From: Azotimanducus sp963663145 | Lineage (GTDB): Bacteria; Pseudomonadota; Gammaproteobacteria; Pseudomonadales; Azotimanducaceae | Reading direction: 5' to 3' | Length of the DNA: 64,000 nt | NCBI GenBank assembly: GCA_963663145.1 | Contig: OY760134.1 | Location: 2,914,001 to 2,978,000, forward strand | In this document: positions 51,809 to 60,182 of the stretch, one piece after another | How the letters are laid out: the number at the start of each line of letters is the position of its first letter | Numbering within the stretch: position 1 is the stretch's first letter | Notes under the pieces: model-generated | What the model was told of the DNA's origin: nothing | Database searches by the model: none | Seen by the model: only the letters and a program-made list of their open reading frames with translations | Position numbers and translations under genes: made by a program

Positions 51809-52957
51809 CTAGCGCGGCGGTTCGTTGGGCGTGTCGCCCAAGAGCACCATGAAAAGATAGGCTTTGGCCTTAGCAAGCCTATTCCCGGCAATCGCCAGCT
51901 TTATGTGATGAATGCCGCGCAAGAGTACGTAGCGGCCGGACTTGGCAAAAAGTGGCGTGGGTCTCGATACCATGCCCTCAAGCGCCCGGAGCTTCTCTTC
52001 TTGCACAAAATCCACCCGCCGCAGGGTTTCCAATAGCGGAGCCCATTCGGAGAGGTCATCAAAAAAGTAGCGTCGATTGTGGGCGAACCGAGCCTTGATT
52101 TGCGGCGTTAGCCCAAGCGAGGGCCCGATACCGTTCTCGCCGACATCGAGATGCACGCCGAACTTCACCTCGCGCAGAAAATCTTGGAAGCCGGACATCA
52201 CGGATTCAACAGCCATAAGCTGTCCAGGCCAGCCTATATCGCGCAGGAAGTCGCATAGTTGCTCCTGCGGGTCGATCCCCGTGATGAGTAGTCGAATTCC
52301 ACGTCCGCGTGAGGGAAAGACTCCGAAGGAATCTGTGTGCGTGCCAACCGGCTGAGAGAGAAACACCCGCTCAACATGACGGTGCTCGGCTTCATTCGGC
52401 TGCCAGCCCACCGATGAGACGAGTGCGCCAACCGTGATGCCCACATCCTCAATGTGGTCACCGCCCGCTATGACAGGCCGCGCATAAGGACGCAGGAAGA
52501 TGCCAGGCGGAGAAGGCGCTTGGCCCTCACTCGAGCCCACGTCGTATTCCAACATCAACTTGGGCCCGACAGCACTGCGCAATGGCGAGTCTTCGACGTC
52601 CATCTGTTCGATGAGGTGCGCAACCGCAGCTTCGCCCGCATCAGCGTCGGCATCTTTTGCCCGCTGCTTGAATAGGGTCGCCGCCCGGGTGCCGGCGGCA
52701 ATCGAGGCGCCAAAGTCCGCCTTGGGAGTGCTGTCGTGCAGGGGCAGTTCGAAGCCGAACGGCAGGGCGCTCAGACTCATCGGGAGCCTTTCTGCGCGGA
52801 GCAGAATGTGCTGCCATTGCTGGTCTCCGATCAGCGTCGGGGAAATCATATGTCTCAAATTTCCCAGCAGTTCAGCCATGCTGCCGTCCTCTTCGGCGAG
52901 ACGTTCTTGGGTGCGCATGACGGACTCGTCAAGGTTCAAATTATCCAAATAATCCAT
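51809..52957 (-). CDS. Uncharacterised protein of the RiPP operon
   Basis: 382 residues, soluble, with no signal peptide or membrane helix. I do not recognise the family. Notable stretches are FLRPYARPVIAGGDH, PVGTHTDSFGVFPSRGRGIR, IGWPGQL and a C-terminal HHIKLAIAGNRLAKAKAYL. It follows the YcaO gene by 9 bases and is the last gene of the operon, so a role in peptide modification or recognition is likely. It is not a SagB-type flavin dehydrogenase by sequence, and no methyltransferase or peptidase motif is visible. Confidence 0.75.
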   Translation of the reverse strand: MDYLDNLNLDESVMRTQERLAEEDGSMAELLGNLRHMISPTLIGDQQWQHILLRAERLPMSLSALPFGFELPLHDSTPKADFGASIAAGTRAATLFKQRAKDADADAGEAAVAHLIEQMDVEDSPLRSAVGPKLMLEYDVGSSEGQAPSPPGIFLRPYARPVIAGGDHIEDVGITVGALVSSVGWQPNEAEHRHVERVFLSQPVGTHTDSFGVFPSRGRGIRLLITGIDPQEQLCDFLRDIGWPGQLMAVESVMSGFQDFLREVKFGVHLDVGENGIGPSLGLTPQIKARFAHNRRYFFDDLSEWAPLLETLRRVDFVQEEKLRALEGMVSRPTPLFAKSGRYVLLRGIHHIKLAIAGNRLAKAKAYLFMVLLGDTPNEPPR

Positions 52958-52966
52958 AGTGTTTTC

Positions 52967-55276
52967 TCAAGCAATCACAGGTGCGGGGTTCATGTCGGAT
53001 TCGGTCAGCGGTTGCCTGAAATGGCCCATGCCGACCGGCGCGTCGTACAAACGGCCGGGCGCCAATCTTTGCCAGAAGTGGCGCAAGCCCGGCACCACAA
53101 CACGCGCCACAGGCATGCCGATATCGGGCCGCGTCTGATCCAGTACCAAGAACTCTAGTCCCTTGCTGTCGAGGAGCGCGAGGCAGGCCTGAATATCATC
53201 GCGCGTGTCAGTCGCGACAGATGGTGGATGATCTGAAGCCCGACTCGGCGCCGCGTCGGCTGCTGGCAGTAGCCAGGCGCAGTCCTCGACGCGTGCGGTT
53301 CTCCACCACCAGAGCGCCAACGGATCGTCGATCATTGGTCGACCATCCGGGCCGCCGGTGCGTGGCAGCCAAGTGAGGCACTGATTGAGTTCGCATACGG
53401 CGCGCAGGACTGCGAGCCGCGGATCCGCATGCGCACCTGCGCCGTAAATGATGTCTTGCGTTTCACCATCCGGTTTATGGGATAGCGCGACAAAGGTGGG
53501 AATGCCCAAATCCGAGGTGACATCAAGCACCCACAAGCTTCGGTCATAGCCACTGTAATACCGGATCGCAGAAGCAAGATATTCGTCGTCAAAGCTTGAC
53601 AGATCGATCTCGGGCACGCGCAGCCGGTTATACCACCAGAGGGCGAAGGCATCCCGTTCCACCAATTCGTAAAAGCCTTGCAGTATGGCCTCTGCCAAGG
53701 TGTTGCCTGCCGCGCAGCCATTCGAGTCGGCAATCAGTTCTTTGCCGCTGCCTTCCTCGGAAAAGTACAGCATTGAGGTAGGCAAATAGCGATAGCAGGC
53801 TTTGGAGAGCGACCAAACAGGTGTCCAGTCGACTTCCCTTTCTGGATCAAAGCGTTGCGGAACGATGTTGTAGGGATGGCCCTTGGCGTTGATGCTGTCG
53901 GCGTTGTCGAGTTGATGATCGCTAAAGAGTTGTACTTGGTTTGGATGCAGCGCTCGTTCCTCTTCACAGAAGTCGACAAGGCGCCGACGAGTACGAATCT
54001 CATCGCCATGAAGGGTGCCGGAGTATCGCTCGAGCGCCTCGCACAAGGCGCTTGCTTCCGATTGTGCTCTTGTGCTGCCCTTTCCGGCGCTATTGCTCCG
54101 CAAGCTGCGCCTGAGCGAACGCAGGGATGGGCTGGAGATGGCGCGGTTGCTCCCCGCCCAGTAGACGTTGAGCCAAGTATCGGCCTCATCGGTGGTGCGC
54201 GTGAGCCACGGCACCACCCCACTGATCGGGCTTACCAGATGTCGGTACTTGGCAAGGGTGGCTTCTGGCGTCATGTTGCGGATGCCACCGCTGTTGTGGT
54301 GTGTTTTCGGGCTGGAATTCAGATGCACCGGCACGGGCGGTCGATCGGGACGACGTACATCCTCGTCTCCGCAGGCCGCGCACTGCGGCCGTCGCGTCAC
54401 CCGATGATGTGAGGTCTCAAGCCGCTCAAGAGACATGCTGATCGCGTGCTCGTGAAGAGGCGCGGCCTCGTCGAGCACAAACCATTTCACGATCTCGCTT
54501 GCGATGAGTCGATAGAGTGCATCGACCATCCCGGGATCGGCCGCAAAGGGCTTGAAGGCGGCTTCTGCGCCGGCTCGGTTGCGCAGGAAATTGTGAACCC
54601 CCTGATGCCCGCGCAGCCGGTAAGTCAAACAGGCCCAGCAGGCCCCATCTCCTTGGGCTCGGCCAAAGACTGGGCCGAAGAGTGGCGCCATGCCTCGTGG
54701 CCTTATGAGCAGCCAAGGCGTGCGTGTCTGAAGCTGAAGTCGATTCACCTCTTCGAAGCGGCTATCGAGATAGTCATCACAAACGAACACTCGCAGGCTC
54801 GGTTTATCGGGTGCGATGCGAACGCCTGACGCTTCCAGCAGTGAAGCGAAGCATGGACCCGCCCCCTCGACTGAGACTGAAGCTCGTTGCAAAGCCTGTT
54901 CCACCCAGCGTGGCGAGGCACCTAGCGAAGACCAGTAGGCCGCCCTGCTCGTCTCCATCCCGTGCTCCGCGGACACCACATAGCCCTTGCCGACAAGCGA
55001 ATTGAGGGCCGTCCGCAGGTTGGCGGGCGCATGAACGCCTTCAAGCCGAGCCACCAACGCACTGTGCGAATGTGTTCCGTCCAGCAGTGGCAGCAAATCA
55101 GAATAGAGCTTGCCATGCAGCAGGGTGTTGAAGTTCTCGGAAAGCAATAGCGTCTGCCCTTCCTCCAATTGATGGAAGCGCAGGTGCGGGGTGAGTGCCG
55201 GACGCTCGACCATCTCTCGGTCGGCGGGGGTCGTTCTACGCAGGATTCCAGTGTGCTGTAGCACGCTCACCCGCAT
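52967..55276 (-). CDS. Fused leader-binding/YcaO cyclodehydratase (TOMM)
   Basis: About 769 residues. The N-terminal winged-helix-like leader-recognition region is at about 30-105. The E1-like partner domain has zinc cysteines CWAC (about 214) and CAAC (about 300). The YcaO domain runs from about 336 to the end, with ATP/Mg motifs QSEASALCEALERYS and NGCAAGNTLAEAI followed by ELVERDA. Such C/D fusions use ATP to turn Cys, Ser or Thr into azolines. The tail PAPVIA is a short form of the proline-rich end of cyclodehydratases. The ATG overlaps the stop of the preceding gene. Confidence 0.9.
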   Translation of the reverse strand: MRVSVLQHTGILRRTTPADREMVERPALTPHLRFHQLEEGQTLLLSENFNTLLHGKLYSDLLPLLDGTHSHSALVARLEGVHAPANLRTALNSLVGKGYVVSAEHGMETSRAAYWSSLGASPRWVEQALQRASVSVEGAGPCFASLLEASGVRIAPDKPSLRVFVCDDYLDSRFEEVNRLQLQTRTPWLLIRPRGMAPLFGPVFGRAQGDGACWACLTYRLRGHQGVHNFLRNRAGAEAAFKPFAADPGMVDALYRLIASEIVKWFVLDEAAPLHEHAISMSLERLETSHHRVTRRPQCAACGDEDVRRPDRPPVPVHLNSSPKTHHNSGGIRNMTPEATLAKYRHLVSPISGVVPWLTRTTDEADTWLNVYWAGSNRAISSPSLRSLRRSLRSNSAGKGSTRAQSEASALCEALERYSGTLHGDEIRTRRRLVDFCEEERALHPNQVQLFSDHQLDNADSINAKGHPYNIVPQRFDPEREVDWTPVWSLSKACYRYLPTSMLYFSEEGSGKELIADSNGCAAGNTLAEAILQGFYELVERDAFALWWYNRLRVPEIDLSSFDDEYLASAIRYYSGYDRSLWVLDVTSDLGIPTFVALSHKPDGETQDIIYGAGAHADPRLAVLRAVCELNQCLTWLPRTGGPDGRPMIDDPLALWWWRTARVEDCAWLLPAADAAPSRASDHPPSVATDTRDDIQACLALLDSKGLEFLVLDQTRPDIGMPVARVVVPGLRHFWQRLAPGRLYDAPVGMGHFRQPLTESDMNPAPVIA

Positions 55277-57666
55277 CAACCCTGCGCGACGAGGGCTTCA
55301 AATTCCGCAGCGCTGCGAGATGCGGTTTCCGAGACTTGACGACTCAGCAAATCAAAATCGTCACACCCGCAGGCGTTCGCGATCACAGTCTTCACCCCGG
55401 CCCCCGCCGCATCAGCATCAAAGCCTTCTTCGCCGACCAGGCGCATGACGCCTTGAAGATCGCGCCACAAGGTCGCAGCCTGCGCGAGAGGCTCATGCTT
55501 GCCCAACAGGACGGCTGCAGTTGGCGCGGACTGCGTGACATGCGTCTCCGGTTCTCCGAGTTGCTTGAATCGTGCCGCCTTTTGAATATCGACGAGGCCG
55601 CCTCGCATTCCGAGGTAAGAAGACACGCCGGGTTCAGGCGTTTCTTCAGGCGCTTGCGGCAAATTGAAATGGGCCGTGCCGGTCTCACGCCATGCGTCGA
55701 GGATGCCAGTGCGAACTTGCAGGAAGCGTTCGCCGGTGCCGGCATTGCCGGATTCAAGTACGCAGCGCACTCTCGTAAGTTCCGGACACTGATCCGATGC
55801 CGGATCTTGGCAGTGCGCGCCCAGTTCATCGAGCGGAAGCGCAAGACACAGATGCGGATCCTGCGCATCGGCGGAAAACAAGAGGCTATCCTTGGTGAGG
55901 CCGATCAAGCGCTGGCGGCAGGCGCCCGAGAAGCGCTTTTCTTCTCGCGGTGTCAAGCCTTCTTGAACGAGCAGAACTCGAACACATGCTCCGGGGTGGG
56001 CTTCTCGGCTGGCGAGGTCGCCGAGAAGTATCACGGCGAACCCGGCGTCAAGCAAGGGGCCGCGCCAGTCAACAAGGTCTGCAGTCACCGCCGCAAGCAC
56101 GCTGCTTATGGAGGCTTCGGCAAGATTGGAGAGCGCCACTCTTGCTTCGCCCGCTGAGAGGTTGCCGCGAATCACATGCATGCCCAATTGAAACGCCTTA
56201 TTATTCGACCAATCGCGCACGACCTCGACGGTTTCCCTCGCGTCAGCGACCGGGATTTGTGCGATTTCCTCCTTCATTTCCTGTACGCCCAACTCGACCG
56301 TCCAATAGAGTCGAGCAAGTCCGCGCCGAGCGATCACTTCGGTTTCTAGATCTGGTCCAAAGCCTTTCGGCAGGTCGATGTCGATAAATTCCCGTTCCTG
56401 AAGCGTGTCAAGCTGTTGCGGATGCCGCTCAATCCAGTGTGCAAGGCGCGGGGCAGCGGCAAATATCTCGGTGATCGCGTCGAAAGCCTCTGGCCTCGCT
56501 GCGGCAACGGAGCTGTCATAGGCACTCCAATCTTCGATTTCAGGGTAGAAATGCTTGCGCCACTGATCCACCAGCGGGTCCATTTTTTCGAACCAGTCTT
56601 TGGGTCGTGTCACCAGACGGATCATGTCGGCGAAAGTGCCGGGTATCTGCGGCGATTCATTGGGGTCTAGCGTTTGAAGCAAGGGATAGGGCTTGGTCGC
56701 GTTTGCATGATGGTCGGCATGTCGCTGCGCGTTGTAGAGCATCCAATTGGAAAACTTCCAATCGGCGCTCCACGAATGGCGAGGCATGATCTTCTCCCAG
56801 CGGCCATTTGCCAATCGCACGCGGCGCAGGCCATAGTGCTGGAAGTAGTTGACGATCTTCATGGAAAAGACGCAGCTAAGGCCCAAGAAGGCAAAGACAA
56901 GCACCGCTAACACGCCACCCATCCAGTACAGGAGGCCGTACCAAAAGGCCATATAGATGGCGTAACGCCAGAAGGGATTCTTGTAGTGCCAGCGTGGCAG
57001 GTTGCTGCGCGCCAAGTGTTCGCCGGCTACCCGCCAAGAAGAGGTAAGGTTGCTGGCCACTTCCTTTGGGAAGTACCGCCAGAAGTTCTCACCCTTTCGT
57101 GGCGACCCGAGATCGCTTGGCATGCCCACCTGCGCGTGGTGGATATACACATGTTCTGTGGCGTATTGAGGATAAGAGGAAGAGGAAAGCAGGAATTCGC
57201 CGAGCCGCCTCTGCCAAGTGCTGCGGCGATGAACCAACTCGTGACCAATCATGAACACGCCTTGCCCTTCCATGGTGAGTATGAGCGCCAGCACGACCCC
57301 CTCCCAGATCGCGAGTTGATCGGTCATGAGTATCTGCCAGATGCAAAATATGAGAGTGGTCGGCCAGAGAACCCCCCAAGCCCAGACCGGCAGGTTATAC
57401 CAGAGCAGTCGGCGCTCCGGCGTTTTGGTCGGATCCATGTTGCGGGCGTCAAGACCAAACAGTCCATCGAACACCCAAGCGGCAGAAAAATAGAACCAGG
57501 GCGGCAACAGCCACCAACCGCCGAAGAAGCCGGCGGCGACAATCAATGGGAAGACGCCCAGCGGAAAATAATACGGCAGCGCATGGAGGAACGACGGCTC
57601 GATCAGCCTTGCGGGCCCGGCACCTTCATCCCCTACGGCAGCGGATGCGACGGAATCCTGCAGCAT
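55276..57666 (-). CDS. AlkB-type membrane hydroxylase fused to a degenerate GlnE-like domain
   Basis: 796 residues. Residues about 25-380 are an integral-membrane diiron alkane-monooxygenase-type domain with histidine boxes GHELVH (141-146), EHVYIHH (171-177), NYFQHYG (273-279) and QRHADHH (314-320). Residues about 389-796 resemble glutamine-synthetase adenylyltransferase: RHPQQLD near 415, ALSNLAEASI near 515 and MRGGLVDI near 687. The catalytic motif that should read GSDLDL is GACVRV (559-564), so both aspartates are lost and nucleotidyl transfer is unlikely. First gene of the operon; ATG 57666 with AAGGG 8 bases before. Likely peptide oxidation; the GlnE-like part may bind a protein or nucleotide. 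Confidence 0.85.
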   Translation of the reverse strand: MLQDSVASAAVGDEGAGPARLIEPSFLHALPYYFPLGVFPLIVAAGFFGGWWLLPPWFYFSAAWVFDGLFGLDARNMDPTKTPERRLLWYNLPVWAWGVLWPTTLIFCIWQILMTDQLAIWEGVVLALILTMEGQGVFMIGHELVHRRSTWQRRLGEFLLSSSSYPQYATEHVYIHHAQVGMPSDLGSPRKGENFWRYFPKEVASNLTSSWRVAGEHLARSNLPRWHYKNPFWRYAIYMAFWYGLLYWMGGVLAVLVFAFLGLSCVFSMKIVNYFQHYGLRRVRLANGRWEKIMPRHSWSADWKFSNWMLYNAQRHADHHANATKPYPLLQTLDPNESPQIPGTFADMIRLVTRPKDWFEKMDPLVDQWRKHFYPEIEDWSAYDSSVAAARPEAFDAITEIFAAAPRLAHWIERHPQQLDTLQEREFIDIDLPKGFGPDLETEVIARRGLARLYWTVELGVQEMKEEIAQIPVADARETVEVVRDWSNNKAFQLGMHVIRGNLSAGEARVALSNLAEASISSVLAAVTADLVDWRGPLLDAGFAVILLGDLASREAHPGACVRVLLVQEGLTPREEKRFSGACRQRLIGLTKDSLLFSADAQDPHLCLALPLDELGAHCQDPASDQCPELTRVRCVLESGNAGTGERFLQVRTGILDAWRETGTAHFNLPQAPEETPEPGVSSYLGMRGGLVDIQKAARFKQLGEPETHVTQSAPTAAVLLGKHEPLAQAATLWRDLQGVMRLVGEEGFDADAAGAGVKTVIANACGCDDFDLLSRQVSETASRSAAEFEALVAQG

Positions 57667-57864
57667 GTTTTATACCCTTTTCAATGCTCCCTCACACATC
57701 AGTTATGTTACACCAGCCAATCATCAAGCGAGAATGAGGTGGTTGAGAACCACGATCAACGAACGGCAGAATTGCTCGAATGCCCAGAATCCTATCCCAT
57801 TCACGAGCTTGGCGATGGGCCGAGAAGCGGGTATCGTGCAAGCTTTCACCTCTAGGAAACGTCA

Positions 57865-58872
57865 ATGAAAGTTGACACGGGGCTTACCCACGAATTCAGC
57901 AAGACTGCGGAGCAGGCGGCCAAGCTTGAGGAAATCGGTTACGACGGTCTGCTGACCGCCGAAACCAGCCACGACCCATTCTTGCCTCACGCGCTCGCAA
58001 GCCAAAGTACCAGCCGAGTCGATCTGATGACCGCCATTGCCGTTGCCTTCGCGCGCTCGCCCATGACACTCGCAGGCACCGCGCATGATTTGAATGCTAT
58101 GTCCGAGGGTCGCTTCGTGCTCGGGCTTGGCTCGCAGATTCGCGCCCATATCACTAAGCGGTTCAGCATGCCTTGGTCCTCGCCAGCTAGGCGCATGCGC
58201 GAATTTATTCTGGCCATGCGCGCTATTTGGGCAACTTGGTATGAGGGAGCACCCCTCGCTTTCACAGGGGAGTTCTATAGTCACACGCTAATGACGCCTT
58301 TCTTTACACCAACCGACACAGAGCATGGTCCCCCCCGCGTGTTTCTCGCCGCCGTCGGCCCGCTAATGACCGAGGTTGCCGGTGAGGTTGCTGATGGATT
58401 GCTCGTGCACGCTTTCACGACCGAGAAATACCTGCGCGAGACCACGCTCCCCGCCTTGGAGCGCGGCTGGGCCAAGGCTGGCAAGGCGCGCGAGGATTTC
58501 GAGATTGTGTACCCTATGTTCACGGTCACCGGCGATACGCAGGAAGCCGTGGACAGCGCCCGCGCAACGGTTTGCCAACAAGTTGCCTTCTATGGTTCCA
58601 CCCCCGCCTACAAGCCGGTGCTCGAGTCCATAGGTGCCGGCGAGTTGCAGCCCACATTGAATGTGATGTCCAAGCAGGGAAAATGGATGGAAATGGCAGG
58701 TCTTATCGACGAGACCTTGGTGCGGGAATTCGCGATCGTGGCTGAGCCCAAGGACCTTGCCGGTGCTATCAAGTCCAAGTTTGGCGACCTAATCGATCGA
58801 ACCTCCGCTGCCTATGGACTCATGCCTGCCGACATTCAAGAACAGGTGATTCGCGAACTGCAAGCCGCCTGA
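57865..58872 (+). CDS. LLM-class (luciferase-like) F420/flavin-dependent oxidoreductase
   Basis: 335 residues of the bacterial luciferase fold: AEQAAKLEEIGYDGLLTAET at the start, MSEGRFVLGLGSQ and the later VGPLMTEVAGEVADGLLVH. It resembles the F420-dependent subfamily common in mycobacteria and marine proteobacteria. The cofactor and substrate cannot be fixed. The 198-bp gap to the AlkB-like gene must hold divergent promoters, but I see no strong boxes. Confidence 0.85.
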   Translation: MKVDTGLTHEFSKTAEQAAKLEEIGYDGLLTAETSHDPFLPHALASQSTSRVDLMTAIAVAFARSPMTLAGTAHDLNAMSEGRFVLGLGSQIRAHITKRFSMPWSSPARRMREFILAMRAIWATWYEGAPLAFTGEFYSHTLMTPFFTPTDTEHGPPRVFLAAVGPLMTEVAGEVADGLLVHAFTTEKYLRETTLPALERGWAKAGKAREDFEIVYPMFTVTGDTQEAVDSARATVCQQVAFYGSTPAYKPVLESIGAGELQPTLNVMSKQGKWMEMAGLIDETLVREFAIVAEPKDLAGAIKSKFGDLIDRTSAAYGLMPADIQEQVIRELQAA

Positions 58873-58883
58873 GGCGCTCAGAA

Positions 58884-59537
58884 GTGAGCTTACATGTCGA
58901 TGTCTTCTGGTCCTTCCGGAGTCCTTATTCCTATCTTGCGACCAGAAGATTGGTGCAATTGCGCGCAGCATATGACCTGATCATCAATGCCCGGCCGGTA
59001 TTGCCACTCGCGGTGCGCACGCCCGAATTCTTTGACAGAGCCAATCCCTTGTTCGTCTCCTATCTGCTGCGGGATGCGGTGCGCGTCGCCGAGCGCTTGG
59101 AAATTCCGTTCACCTATCCCAATCCAGATCCTGTTGTTTTTGATCCGGCAAGCGGAAGCTTTCCTTGGGAACAACCTTACATCCACCGCTTGACGCGCCT
59201 AGGAGTCGCCGCCGCCGAACGCGGAGATGGCCTCGCCTTTCTTGATGAGCTTTCTCAAGTCATATGGGGCGGGACGCAGAACTGGCATCTCGGTATGCAC
59301 CTCGCCGAAGCCGCCGAACGAGCTGGATTCGACCTGTCGGAACTCGATACGGCCATTGAGTCTGATCCGGACGGGTTTATGCAAGGCATCGAAGAAAACC
59401 AGACAGCCTTGCAGGCGGCTGGTCACTGGGGTGTGCCGACCTATGTGTTTGAAAATGAGCCTTTCTTCGGCCAGGATCGGCTCACGGACCTGGTCTGGCG
59501 ACTGGAGCAGAAGGGTCTTCAAAAGCGCGGCGACTGA
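58884..59537 (+). CDS. DsbA-fold 2-hydroxychromene-2-carboxylate isomerase family protein
   Basis: 217 residues starting at GTG. VDVFWSFRSPYSYLATRRL shows the SPYSY active-site form of the GST-kappa/HCCA isomerase family, and WGVPTYVFENEPFFGQDRL is the C-terminal cis-proline loop. It follows the LLM gene by 11 bases, so the two are likely co-transcribed. Distant paralogue of 20582-21217. Confidence 0.85.
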   Translation: MSLHVDVFWSFRSPYSYLATRRLVQLRAAYDLIINARPVLPLAVRTPEFFDRANPLFVSYLLRDAVRVAERLEIPFTYPNPDPVVFDPASGSFPWEQPYIHRLTRLGVAAAERGDGLAFLDELSQVIWGGTQNWHLGMHLAEAAERAGFDLSELDTAIESDPDGFMQGIEENQTALQAAGHWGVPTYVFENEPFFGQDRLTDLVWRLEQKGLQKRGD

Positions 59538-59571
59538 GGCGGCCTTGTTGACGGCGTGCAGTTTTGAAGGT

Positions 59572-59600
59572 CTTGAAAAACTTTTCTTCGCTCCCACCTT
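59572..59600 (+). promoter_or_regulatory. Heat-shock (sigma-32-type) promoter of hsp20
   Basis: CTTGAA at 59572-59577 and CCCACCTT at 59593-59600 at 15 bases fit the sigma-32 pattern. A CCGCC-TTTGC-GGCGG hairpin (59616-59630) lies in the leader. Confidence 0.5.
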
Positions 59601-59654
59601 TGTGTAGAACAAACACCGCCTTTGCGGCGGATCATACAAAGTAAGGAGAAGAAA

Positions 59655-60068
59655 ATGCTGTATCCAGCTTCTACATTGTTACGCAGCGGGCCCTTGTCGC
59701 TGGTTCGTCCGACCGTCGGCGAATTCGCGCGCGAAAATCGCGCAGTTCCAGCCGTCAATATCTGGCAATCGCAGGACACCATCACCATCACCGCCGAAGT
59801 TCCAGGCGTTGAGCCGAAAGACATAGACATCTCGGTGAAGGACAATGTCTTGACCTTTGCGGGTGAACGCAAGCCTGAGGATCTCGCGGAGAAGGCCGTT
59901 TGGCGTCAGCGCGAACGTGCATTCGGCGACTTTGGGCGTGCCATTCGCGTGCCTTTCAATGTTGACCCGGAAAAAACCGAGGCCAGCGTGACCAATGGTG
60001 TGCTGGAAATCACCTTGCATCGGCGTGAAGAGGACAAGCCTCGACGCATCGAAGTCAAGGCCGCGTAA
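59655..60068 (+). CDS. Small heat-shock protein, Hsp20 family
   Basis: 137 residues forming an alpha-crystallin domain: VNIWQSQDTITITAEVPGV, then FGDFGRAIRVPFNVD and VTNGVLEITLHR. It holds unfolding proteins in solution. The ATG at 59655 follows AAGGAG. Preceded by a sigma-32-like promoter. Confidence 0.93.
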   Translation: MLYPASTLLRSGPLSLVRPTVGEFARENRAVPAVNIWQSQDTITITAEVPGVEPKDIDISVKDNVLTFAGERKPEDLAEKAVWRQRERAFGDFGRAIRVPFNVDPEKTEASVTNGVLEITLHRREEDKPRRIEVKAA

Positions 60069-60093
60069 CCAAGCCCACAAACCACTCACTCAG

Positions 60094-60131
60094 GAGCGCC
60101 GCGGACACTTCGAAGGTGTCTGCGGCCGCTC
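60094..60131 (+). terminator. Strong hairpin after hsp20
   Basis: Arms 60094-60108 and 60116-60131 (GAGCG...GGACAC with GTGTC...CGCTC) pair almost fully. There is no T-run after it, so it may act as a weak terminator or mRNA-protecting structure. Confidence 0.45.
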
Positions 60132-60182
60132 TTGCGGGTTATGATCGGTTCATCACCTGAGCGACGACGAGGAGTGGCTGCA

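Noticed and set aside
51809..52957. The 382-residue protein as the missing SagB-type azoline dehydrogenase
   Set aside because: It lacks the flavin-binding nitroreductase pattern, so the assignment would be a guess from position only.
55195..56157. A 320-codon plus-strand open frame opposite the AlkB-GlnE gene
   Set aside because: The minus-strand protein has recognisable domain motifs and translational coupling here. The plus frame has none.
56986..57855. A 289-codon plus-strand open frame
   Set aside because: It overlaps the AlkB histidine boxes on the opposite strand. The sequence is low in family features and the start lacks a ribosome site.
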